Shown piece by piece: positions 9,201 to 17,300 of a DNA stretch of 26,659 nt (its first letter is position 1; every line of letters starts with the position of its first letter). Origin of the DNA: Bacteroidota bacterium (GTDB lineage Bacteria; Bacteroidota; Bacteroidia; Chitinophagales; Chitinophagaceae); contig CANFLP010000008.1 of the NCBI GenBank assembly GCA_947447835.1, forward strand, positions 1 through 26,659, read 5' to 3'. The position numbers and the translations under genes are program-made. The notes under the pieces were generated by a model. It worked only from the letters and a program-made list of their open reading frames with translations. It did no database searches and was not told the origin of the DNA.

Positions 9201-11943
9201 TAAGTGATGTGTCATTTTGAATCACTAATTTATTACTAGAATTTACAAATTGATTATTAAACCCAGCCTTGCTACCTAAAAAAATATTGTTATCGCCACT
9301 TAATAATTTACCTCCAGCATTCACCCCAATTGCAACATTATAACTTCCTATAGAATCAGAACTAATTACATCAGTTCCAATGCCAATATTATTAACACCA
9401 GTTTTATTTTTATATAAACTATTACTTCCAATGGCAACATTCCCTCCTCCTGTTGTGTTACCTGATAATGAATAAAAACCAAGTGATGTATTGTTATCAC
9501 CAGATGTGTTGCTTATTAAAGAATTCATACCTACTGCAACATTCCTTTGACCATTTATATTACTAAATAAGGTATATGTACCAACCCCCAAGTTATAACC
9601 ACCTATAGTATTATGAGATAAAGATTCTTGTCCAATTGCAAGATTTCGATCAGAGGTTGTATTTCTTGTCAATGCATTTTCTCCAATAGCTAAATTACTC
9701 CACCCTGTTGTATTTGACTTTAAAGCACTTTTACCAATAAATAAATTGCCAAGTGTATCAATAAAATTATTTACGCTCGAACTACTTCCCCCATTCAACT
9801 TTCCAGTTACTGTTAAATCACCATTAATAGTTAATTTTTTATTATCGAATTCGCCATAGATTAGTGGTGTTTTAGTATTTGAATTAGCAATTATTAATTT
9901 ATTGTTTGATTTAACAAAAGCACTATCATTTCCAGCATTATTCCCTAAAAAAATATTATTTGATCCACTGTCAATTAAAGTGCCTGCATTAACACCTATA
10001 GCAACATTTGAACTACCCGTTTTATTATTATACAAACTAGTATACCCAATCGAAATATTTTCTGAACCTGTGGTATTTGAAACCATTGATTGTGATCCAA
10101 TAGCAACATTATTATTGGATGATACTGATTGCCCACTTCCTCTTCCAATAATCACATTGTTTGAGGCGTCTCCACTTGAACTAATCATACTCATATATCC
10201 AATACTAACATTACTAGAACCCGAAATCAAACCGGCCATAGAGTGTTCTCCAACTGCAGTATTCCAACTTGCAGTTGTAGCAGTTTGTAATGTCTGAACA
10301 CCAAGTGCAGTATTCCCGTTTCCGGTAGAATTCATCAACGAATTCATACCAAGTGCTATATTTTGGCTTCCTTGACCACCACCTCCTACTACCATCTTAG
10401 TTAATGTATTTGCACCAATAGCTATATTATTAGAACCAGAATCTAAAAGATTAAGAGTGTTTAGGCCTAACCCAATATTACCATACCCCGTTTTATTATT
10501 TACAAGACTTGAATTACCTACTGCTATATTCCCTTTTGAATCAGCTAGAGAAACATTCGACCCACTACTTCCATTCAATTTACCAGTTACCGTTAAATCT
10601 CCATTGATAGTAACCTTCTTATTATCAAACTCCCCCAATATTAAAGGTGTTCTAGTAGAATCGTTAGCGATAATTAATTTGTTATTAGTATTAAAAAATG
10701 AAGAGTCATACGCTGCCTTATAACCTAAAATTACATTCTTACTTCCTCTAATATTTTTTGCAACGATTGATCCAATTATGACATTCTTACTCCCATTTGA
10801 ACTAGAATCTTGAAGCATTTCAGCTCCAATAATAACATTATCATCTCCATTATACTTATTTACTGAATTTGAGCCAATCATGGTATTACGATTCACTTGT
10901 GTTGAAGCATTCATATTATCAACCCCAATTGAAACATTAGATTCAGAAGCTATGGCAGACTTTAAAGTTCTGGCACCAATAGCGACGTTATTATTAAACA
11001 CACTGGTTTTTGTACCTAATGTACCGTTTGAATTTTTGGCAGCTTCATGTCCTATAACAATATTTTGCGATGCCAATGAATTTGTATTTTGTCCTGCACC
11101 ATTACCAATCATAATATTTTGATATGCCCCATTGTTAGTGTTTGAGGAATTAATTGATGCTGCAGCATTTTGACCAATTAATATGTTATCGTTATTACTA
11201 ACACTATTATTCTTTTTAGTTAATGACACCCCAGCATTTTGACCAAATGCAATATTAGAACTATTCAAAGCAGTGCTATCAAAATTATTCAATGCATTAT
11301 AGCCGATGGCAATACCATTAGGCAGTTTTGAAACAGAATCCTTTATTGATTTAATTGTTCCTGTTTTTATAGAAGCCAATTGAGTAACAATCTTAGAAAG
11401 AGAATCAATTTTTGGCACATAAACAGCACCTCTATTATTGCTTAAAATGATACTATCTCCTTTTTGTGATAACCTAATTGTAGTCAATTCATTTTTTACA
11501 CTATCTACACTTATACTTGCTGCACCAGCATTATTAGCATAAAGTGCATATGGTACTGACAATAATTGAGATGTCCCAACAAAAACAAAAGAAGTACCTC
11601 CATCTAAATCTAATTCGACTTTTAAATAGTACGGAAATTTATTCCATTGTACATCACTCATTTTCCCATTTACTGCTTGACCATTACCTATAATCACCGA
11701 AAACTGTCCATAGGCATCTGTGTTTACACCATGTGTTTCTTGATAAACTAGATTTCCTAATTGTGTAGACTCAATTAAAGATATCCTTAATGATATTTTT
11801 TTTGTTGCTACCGGCGTACCTGCATTAGTCAATGCAACTCCCTGATAATTAAAACCTAAAGGTGCTTGTGCAAATAAATCGTCCTGACTTGTTGCAATTA
11901 GCAATAATGCAAGAGTAATCACTCTGAAAGTAAATTTATACAT
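6298..11943 (-). CDS. Giant fibre-like protein with YadA-head-type repeats and two LamG-like domains, 1881 aa
   Basis: A signal peptide (cleavage likely after LFAQ, residue 26) is followed by an N-terminal domain (about 27-140, NYQGVALTNAG ... SVPYALYAN) common at the start of Bacteroidota tail-fibre-like proteins. A short coiled-coil-like stretch leads into dozens of 14-16-aa repeats of the form SxNTAIGxxSLxxN (about 206-1398), resembling the left-handed beta-roll heads of trimeric autotransporters. They fall in four blocks, each closed by a near-identical linker GEFDNKKLTINGDL (near 437, 695, 918 and 1377). Another likely coiled coil (about 1399-1445) precedes two LamG/concanavalin-like domains (about 1462-1640 and 1667-1881). 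There is no S74 chaperone, YadA anchor or T9SS sorting domain, so how it reaches the surface is unclear. It is first in a unit with the 307-aa T9SS gene and a lipoprotein. Trimeric assembly is inferred from the repeat type. Confidence 0.88.
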   Translation of the reverse strand: MYKFTFRVITLALLLIATSQDDLFAQAPLGFNYQGVALTNAGTPVATKKISLRISLIESTQLGNLVYQETHGVNTDAYGQFSVIIGNGQAVNGKMSDVQWNKFPYYLKVELDLDGGTSFVFVGTSQLLSVPYALYANNAGAASISVDSVKNELTTIRLSQKGDSIILSNNRGAVYVPKIDSLSKIVTQLASIKTGTIKSIKDSVSKLPNGIAIGYNALNNFDSTALNSSNIAFGQNAGVSLTKKNNSVSNNDNILIGQNAAASINSSNTNNGAYQNIMIGNGAGQNTNSLASQNIVIGHEAAKNSNGTLGTKTSVFNNNVAIGARTLKSAIASESNVSIGVDNMNASTQVNRNTMIGSNSVNKYNGDDNVIIGAEMLQDSSSNGSKNVIIGSIVAKNIRGSKNVILGYKAAYDSSFFNTNNKLIIANDSTRTPLILGEFDNKKVTINGDLTVTGKLNGSSGSNVSLADSKGNIAVGNSSLVNNKTGYGNIGLGLNTLNLLDSGSNNIAIGANTLTKMVVGGGGQGSQNIALGMNSLMNSTGNGNTALGVQTLQTATTASWNTAVGEHSMAGLISGSSNVSIGYMSMISSSGDASNNVIIGRGSGQSVSSNNNVAIGSQSMVSNTTGSENISIGYTSLYNNKTGSSNVAIGVNAGTLIDSGSNNIFLGNNAGNDSAFVKSNNKLIIANSNTKTPLIYGEFDNKKLTINGDLTVTGKLNGGSSSSVNNFIDTLGNLFIGKSALKSNTTGWSNLAIGENALTRNTTSDRNLAIGQESLSHNTIGGYNLGVGTYTLFSNINGQRNVAVGMNSLISNTSGDNNTSLGFYSLSGNTTGGGNVAIGSNSLYKNKTGVNNIGIGTDVISSDSIGSYNVAIGVNAGGKLLSGDNNIFLGSKAGFNNQFVNSSNKLVIQNDTSLTPLIYGEFDNKKLTINGDLIVGGKIVFKSLDTFGNFALGDSALISNIPSDTTSIGNTAIGWKSLRNNTIGGLNTANGYLSLANNIDGSFNTAIGSNSLFFNTTGSTNTASGDHSLYSNKTGSSNISYGTSALYNNISGSSNSAVGFASLFFNISGSSNTAFGKRSLYRNTSGYSNVANGAASLYNNLNGSNNIGIGDSSLFFSISASGNTAVGSKSLYSNTTGYSNTSLGLRSLSSNSIGFRNTAIGDSSMYSNTTGSYNTGLGGFSLNNNTSGYNNTAMGFNALFNNSTGYNNTAIGLDALHFSTSGTNNIAGGTASLYFNTSGSDNTAYGIFSLYANTSGSRNTAIGIRAASSNTTATNNVAVGYESLNNTTTGIANTAIGYQALKANTIGNQNIALGNYSLGADTSGSSNTAIGSFAGGILQRGDSNIFIGNYAGANKNFINTSNKLVIQNDSSKTPLIYGEFDNKKLTINGDLIVTGKATLQKTDSIISALNKRVDSLYAILTRVPTRIDSSALLQLAPIIANKFLDSTFLPAINLDGKSSYINIGSTNLASALSGSNCTIEFWLKNTKKSTINQTIFSTGYDYSGQGINVNLNSGRLTFSFANFNHQISLDYPDDSLWHHVLYTNKEKTVSIIYLDGIEKMRSNNTGLNIGSSQRLSIGAAVIGTNPQEFLLGSLRKLRINKGVLYNSNFTPSYTYGKIDSTIAFWELNDLGTHIKANDSAYNGTLYNGSWSVLDSSKYVNLNDSLVAYYPFSGNANDSSKNGLNGTVNKAILTSDRFGNLNSAYSFKDSSYINILNSVSYNTYPFSVSLWVSYDSLNMPGGNLFSKYTPAGWNGFSLLTSTGASENSGYIYPYYLTGDVIPNGLIGGYGLPETKFVINNIPTKKWVNVIMTVDQSGGKLYLNGTLIDSLDWRTPAKACDNNLNWKIGGAYQGDVWFKGKIDDLRVYKRPLNSIEIKYLSTH
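7755..11330 (-). repeat. Array of ~48-bp coding repeats in four blocks with near-identical linkers
   Basis: The DNA repeats with a period near 48 bp, encoding the 16-aa head repeats; the block at about 7870-9080 alone holds roughly 23. Four longer linker repeats of about 110-120 bp punctuate it, at about 7755-7870, 9133-9240, 9793-9910 and 10573-10690. All share the run TTATTATC(A/G)AA(C/T)TC on the plus strand. The similarity between linkers points to block duplication and makes the gene prone to length change by recombination. Confidence 0.85.
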
Positions 11944-12005
11944 AATTTATATTATTAAATTAAATCATGCATAAGATACTCCATCAGGAAATTCTTAGAT
12001 ATTTT

Positions 12006-12013
12006 AAAAAGTA
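12006..12013 (-). promoter_or_regulatory. Possible -7 box (TACTTTTT) for the fibre-lipoprotein unit
   Basis: The minus strand reads TACTTTTT, one base from TAnnTTTG. It lies 62 nt before the ATG at 11943 and 29 nt before a TCTTATG run, the same box-to-TCTT distance as at the metallopeptidase-like gene (29 nt) and close to that of the 3537-aa gene (28 nt). The intervening bases are poorly conserved, so this is a tentative third member of that promoter class. Confidence 0.25.
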
Positions 12014-12152
12014 TGATTTACGGATTATGCAAGTATGGTATCATGAATACATACATTATAAGAAATTACATATAAAGGATATTTATAATTTCATATGAAA
12101 ATTAGAAACGAAATGAATTAATAGGATAACTACTCTAACCATAGTATCCCCC

Positions 12153-13403
12153 CTACAACGTATTCATCATCTCTACTTCCTCCTCCTCCACCAGCTCAAC
12201 ACTGGCTTCTTGAACAATTACCTTTTTACCGATGGCATAAATAAGAGAGGCGGTAAGTGAGCAAAACGCCATCACTCCGGTCATAGGCAAAGTAGTCTCG
12301 TTATGAAGCACACTCACCATTGCCGACATAAAAGCACCCACACTCATTTGAATAAAACCCATTAAGGCCGAAGCATTTCCTGCATTATGTCCAAATGGCG
12401 CCATGGATAATGCCGAAGCATTAGGGAAAATAAAACCTTGGCAACAAAGAAAAAGAAACACTAAAGCAATAGTTGAATACAGTTCACTAAAACCAAAAAG
12501 AGAACTTGATACTAGCAGTATTCCGATAACTCCCTGAAAGCTAAGTGCGCCTTTAATAATTTGTTCTGATTTATACTTTTTAAGCAAAACGCTATTCAAT
12601 TGACTTGCACTAATTAACCCTGCTGCAACAATGGCAAAAATCCATCCGTAATGCTGTTCAGTTACTTTAAATACTTCCATAAAAACATACGGTGATCCAC
12701 TTATGTATGCATACAATCCAGCATACGCCACTGCTCCTGTAAAAGTATATACTCCAAATTGCGGATGCTTTACAATTGTTGCAAAACCACTTAAAATGGC
12801 TTTAGGTTTTAAAGAAAAGTTAGGATCTGGTTTTTTACTTTCTGGAAGTAAAAAATAGATACCTGGAATGATTAATGCAATCACAACAATCAACATTCCA
12901 AAAATATATCTCCATCCAAAATAGGTTGTAATAAAACCACCCAGTGTTGGAGCAATAATTGGAGATACCGCAACCACCAACATTAAGGTAGAAAATACCT
13001 TTGCATTATCTTTCACTTCAAACAAATCACGAACCATGGCTCTTGATGCTACCATTCCAACACAACCACCTAATGCTTGAAAAAATCTAAACACAATTAA
13101 AGTTTCAACCGACATGGCTGTGGTACATGCAAAAGAGGAAATGGCATATAATCCCAATCCAAAATACAAAGGCGTTTTACGACCATACCTTTCTAATAAA
13201 GGGCCATACAATAACTGCCCTACCGAAATACCAACAAAGAATGAAGACAAGGATAGCATCACTGAGGAAACAGTCGTATGTAAGCCTTTAGCGATACTTG
13301 GAAATGCTGGCAAATACATATCAATTGACAAAGGCCCGATGGCCGATAAAAGACCTAGAATCAGAATTAGATAGAATTGAGATTGCTTTTTAATTGGGTT
13401 CAT
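12153..13403 (-). CDS. Bcr/CflA-family MFS drug efflux transporter, 416 aa
   Basis: An inner-membrane proton-driven exporter with 12 predicted helices. Diagnostic Bcr/CflA segments are SIDMYLPAFPSI (26-37) in helix 1, MFS motif A at G67-K76 (GPLLERYGRK) between helices 2 and 3, RFFQALGG ... ASRAMVRDLF (106-128), and motif-C-like SPIIAPTLGGFI (147-158). The length is normal for the family. The C-terminal tail is unusually acidic (VELVEEEEVEMM). The exported compound cannot be read from sequence; relatives export antibiotics such as bicyclomycin or sulfonamides. A perfect -7 box lies only 4 nt before the ATG, so the mRNA may be leaderless. It is divergent from the VOC gene and unrelated to the surface-protein units on both sides. 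No terminator hairpin was recognised after the stop. Confidence 0.93.
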   Translation of the reverse strand: MNPIKKQSQFYLILILGLLSAIGPLSIDMYLPAFPSIAKGLHTTVSSVMLSLSSFFVGISVGQLLYGPLLERYGRKTPLYFGLGLYAISSFACTTAMSVETLIVFRFFQALGGCVGMVASRAMVRDLFEVKDNAKVFSTLMLVVAVSPIIAPTLGGFITTYFGWRYIFGMLIVVIALIIPGIYFLLPESKKPDPNFSLKPKAILSGFATIVKHPQFGVYTFTGAVAYAGLYAYISGSPYVFMEVFKVTEQHYGWIFAIVAAGLISASQLNSVLLKKYKSEQIIKGALSFQGVIGILLVSSSLFGFSELYSTIALVFLFLCCQGFIFPNASALSMAPFGHNAGNASALMGFIQMSVGAFMSAMVSVLHNETTLPMTGVMAFCSLTASLIYAIGKKVIVQEASVELVEEEEVEMMNTL

Positions 13404-13407
13404 GCCG

Positions 13408-13415
13408 CAAAGGTA
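13408..13415 (-). promoter_or_regulatory. -7 promoter box TACCTTTG of the MFS gene, implying a leaderless start
   Basis: The minus strand reads TACCTTTG, a perfect TAnnTTTG. Only CGGC separates it from the ATG at 13403. Bacteroidota transcripts begin a few bases after this box, so the predicted transcription start falls on or next to the A of ATG. No TTG is found at the normal -33 distance. Confidence 0.5.
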
Positions 13416-13533
13416 TATTATTATAAGTGGAGATAAAATTGTGCAAAAGCCGATAGGTTTTCCGAAGTTCCTTAGTAATTTGAGTGGGTCTATTATTCAA
13501 AATATAACATCAATTATAATTTATCCCACTAAT

Positions 13534-13923
13534 ATGATTAACCTAAAAACAGTACACCATATTGCCATAATATGTAAAGACTATGAAGTGTCTAAGCAAT
13601 TCTATACAGAGATACTAGGACTTACAATTATAAAGGAAACATATAGAGCCGAGCGTAACTCCTATAAATTGGATCTAGCCCTAAACGGCACCTATATTAT
13701 TGAATTATTCTCTTTCCCTAACCCACCAATGCGCCCTTCTCAACCTGAATCAACCGGCTTGAGACATTTGGCATTTAGTGTTACGGATATAGAAGCTTCA
13801 ATTGAAGCGCTAAGCTTAAACAAAGTACAATGTGAACCCATCCGAGTTGACAACCTTACCAATAAACGATTTACCTTTTTCTCTGACCCAGATGGTTTAC
13901 CCCTGGAGTTGTATGAAGGGTAA
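13534..13923 (+). CDS. gloA2: VOC-family metalloprotein, YaeR/GloA2-like glyoxalase-type protein, 129 aa
   Basis: I chose the ATG at 13534 rather than an in-frame ATG at 13402. The 44 extra residues are low-complexity, and the shorter form starts MINLKTVHHIAI and has the same length as E. coli YaeR as I remember it. Family hallmarks are HHIAI (8-12), the strand ALNGTYIIELFSFP (49-62), LRHLAFSV (76-83) and FSDPDGLPLELYE (116-128). The four expected metal ligands of the vicinal-oxygen-chelate fold are H9, E57, H78 and E125. The protein is cytoplasmic. Relatives are annotated as glyoxalase-like, but their physiological substrate is unsettled. It is divergent from the MFS gene and converges on lipoprotein 2, with 20 bp between the stops. 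No perfect -7 box was found upstream. Confidence 0.9.
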   Translation: MINLKTVHHIAIICKDYEVSKQFYTEILGLTIIKETYRAERNSYKLDLALNGTYIIELFSFPNPPMRPSQPESTGLRHLAFSVTDIEASIEALSLNKVQCEPIRVDNLTNKRFTFFSDPDGLPLELYEG

Positions 13924-13943
13924 GACATAAAAAAGGGGACTTG

Positions 13944-14363
13944 TTACTTTGCTGCCAATTTAAACGATACTGTTTTATTATTTGAAGAGGTGGACTTTGA
14001 AGTTACTACTACAGTAGCTGTACATTGTACCCCAGGGGTTAATCCAGTAATAGTAGTAGTAACATCAGCTGCTACACTTGATGAAGAATTAGAGAAAACT
14101 GTACTATTATCAAGGTCTTTTTTCACGCTAACATCTATATTAACTCCAGCAGAAGGTAATGTTGATGTTACTTTTATATTTAAAGCTTGTGAAGTACCTA
14201 CTACTCCAAGCACACCAGCACCTGGATCCTGTGTTATGGAAAAGGCTATCGCTGACTCAGTTGATGTAGGCGTAGGAGTAGGTGTAGGTGTGCCCCCATC
14301 CGACTTGCTACATGATATAGCAATTAATGGTAGTGCAAGTAATAAAAATTTTATATGTTTCAT
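13944..14363 (-). CDS. Small PT-linker lipoprotein, 139 aa (paralogue 2)
   Basis: Signal sequence with lipobox AISC, Cys18 being the lipidation site. SKSDGG follows, then a short linker of four Pro-Thr pairs and ST, then a beta-rich domain of about 105 aa ending FKLAAK. It aligns without large gaps to the lipoprotein at 4939-5370, apart from the linker and one short indel in the DPGA(SGI)LG region. Its ATG lies 3 nt downstream of the stop of the 3537-aa T9SS gene, the same arrangement as for paralogue 1. The domain belongs to no family I can name; an Ig-like sandwich is likely. The repeated pairing with a T9SS cargo suggests a partner, anchor or chaperone role at the membrane, which is inference. 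The C-terminal domain is conserved more strongly than signal peptide and linker. Confidence 0.85.
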   Translation of the reverse strand: MKHIKFLLLALPLIAISCSKSDGGTPTPTPTPTSTESAIAFSITQDPGAGVLGVVGTSQALNIKVTSTLPSAGVNIDVSVKKDLDNSTVFSNSSSSVAADVTTTITGLTPGVQCTATVVVTSKSTSSNNKTVSFKLAAK

Positions 14364-14366
14364 ATA

Positions 14367-17300
14367 TTATAATTTAACCATTTTAAATTGATAACTAATT
14401 TTTCCATCCGTAGAATAGACCTCGAATAAATATACTCCAGCTGATAAGGATTCAAATGATATTGAAGATTCAGAATAAACGTCTTTCTTACTAGCAACCT
14501 TAGTTCCATTTGACAAATTAAATACATCAATATTTAATTTAGAATAACCTTTTAGTGCAAAACTAATATTGACATTATTAATTATTGGATTAGGAGCTAA
14601 TTTGATAAATTCACTTGAATTTATATTAATAATATCTGTGATTACAAAGAAATAAGTAGCGCTCATTGGACTAACGCATGAACCAGTAATCTTAACACTA
14701 TAATTTGCGTTCTCTGTTGGTTTAAAACTAGATGCATTAGCCCCTGTAATTTCTATACCATTCTTATACCATTGATTTCCTGCAGAGCCACTTGAAACTA
14801 AATTTCCAGTTAAGTCTCTATAAATTGAAGGTGCAGCAGGTGCAGGAGAAACAGTAACCATAATTTTAGCTCTTGGGCTTTCACAACTTGTATTGTTATT
14901 TACTTGACTTACATAATAATTGGAAGTCCCTGCTGCGCTTGAAGAAGGAATTGGTGCCGTACCACTCGCTTCGCCACCGATTGAATTAGTCCCATACCAC
15001 ATTAAGCTATGTCCCCCTATTGAGCTTGCTGTTAATGCACTTGGAGTACCTCCTACACAAAATTCAATATTATCAACTTTAGGCAACGCTGGACTTGCAT
15101 TAACTTTGAAACTTAATTGACTAGAATTAATACAACCGTTGTTATTTATTGTATAACTAATTACTGTATTTCCGGACGCCAATGTTGTTACATTACCCAA
15201 ATTGTCAATAGTAGCTGTTGATGCAGAAGAACTTGACCAAGACCCACCAATAGTTAAATTACTTAGTTTTAAAATAGTACCAACACAAGAAGAATTATTA
15301 CCATCAATTGGGGCAATAACTGCCTTAGGTGTTGATAATATTAAAGCAATGTCAGAAGTTGACTTACAACCATATTCATTAATCGCAGTAACACTATAAG
15401 CACCTTGTAAATTTGTGCTAAGCGATTTGTTTGTAGCTCCATCTACAGAAGTTGCTAAATAATTCCACTTAAAACTATTCGCTGAAATAGATGATGATAA
15501 TACAATACTATCTCCTTCACAGAATTTTGTGGTACCAGTATTTGTGACAATTTTAGGTTTAGTAATAGTTGAATTAACAATCACTAACGGGTCACTTGAA
15601 TAAACATTACACCCATTAGTATTATATGCCATGACTTTAAACTTATCAGTTGGTTTAACATATATTGCTGTATCTGTGACAGTATTCAAGACCACATCAT
15701 TTACCACCCAGAATTTGTTATCTAAGCTTGATGTAGAAATTTTGATTGAATCTGCAGATTCTATACAATTAGGAATTTTCAATACTGGCACTGCAGGACA
15801 CTCAAATGTCTTACTACCCGTTCTACGGTAGTTTCCTTGGAAAGTTCCCCATACTGGCGCTTTAGCTACAACAATGTCACTTGTAAAATCAAAAGAGAAA
15901 TTACCTTTCTTAAATTCATCATAATAATAGGCATTCTCTTCGTTTATACTAAACGACTTAGTGCTAGCCATACTACCATAGTTATATGTTTTTAAGCGAT
16001 TAGGATCAACATTTATTGACAAGCCTGTATTGACGGTATTAGTTGCAGGATTATCATAGATAGCAAAAAACTTACCGGTCTCAGTTCCTACATATAACAT
16101 GTTGTCAATATATAGCATATTAGCTGAAATAGGCCCATCTGATTGATAAGTCCATTTTATAGCTTTTTGACTATTAAGTGCAGTTACTACACCATTAGTA
16201 TTGGAAACATAAATACTTCCAAATTCAGATATAGATGGTGTTGATTTTATAGCAGCACCAGTTGAGTACTTCCAAAGAATATTTCCATTGTCTGGATTTA
16301 ACTTATAAAAATCTCCAGCTTGGTTACCTATATAAATATATCCATCTGCATCTATCACAGGTGATGTTTGAATTGCAGCATTAATACTTACTGTCCATAA
16401 TTTAGAAACAGTACCATCATCATTTAATTTAACCTTAACAACCTTGCCACTTTCAGTTCCAATAATAAGATTGTTTAAAGAATCTACAGCAGGTGATTTA
16501 GTTACATTTTCTCCGAAGTTAGTAGACCATTTAGCTGCTGTTTGTGCCGAACTTGTTCTTATGTCAAAACCATATAGTGTTCCAGCTTGGCTTGTAAAAA
16601 CTAGTTTACGATCGCCGGTAATTACTGCAGAAGCATTAATTGGTGCGTCTCCAATTAAATTCCAAGCTACTTTACCAGTTTTATAGTCAATAGCAAAGAA
16701 GTTTTTATTAGAAACTCCAACATAAATTCTACTAAATAGCGAATCTATTGTAGGAGTTACAAATGACAATCCCCCAAGTGGAATGGTAGACCATAATGGC
16801 ACACCTGTTTTACTAAATCCGTTCAAAGAACTACCACTTGTGATAAATACAGAAGAATCAGAAGAAACAGAAGGGGTTGTGAATATTTTAGAACTCACAA
16901 CTAATGGATATATAGAATTACCGTTTCTATCCAACATACTTATTGATGATCCATTAATTGGATCAAATGAAGTATCCGCAGTGTATATGATATCTGGGCT
17001 TACCGCAGTAATACCACCTAAAAATCCTGCTTTAAAAGGTTTTTCAAAAGCACTAAGTGTTATCATAGCACTAGTACTATCAGTATCTCCATCATTATCA
17101 ATAACAACCATCTTTAACAGATTACTACCTTGTTTATAGTAATAGACTAAAACACTATCGCCTGTATTAACTAAACTGTCATTTACAAACCATTTAACAT
17201 TCACAATTTTACCATCAACGTCGTAGGAATTTAAAGAGGTTTGATTTAATCTAACACTACTATAAATACCTACATCTTTATAAGTTTTATCAACTAAACC

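Noticed and set aside
8021..11122. Several 60-130 aa frames antisense to or out of frame with the head-repeat array
   Set aside because: Periodic repeats keep alternate frames open. The products are repetitive, Pro/Ile/Leu-rich shadows with no start signals of their own.
13402..13533. Longer VOC protein starting at 13402
   Set aside because: It would overlap the start codon of the divergent MFS gene and its promoter box. The extra 44 residues are low-complexity, and the shorter form matches the length of the YaeR family.
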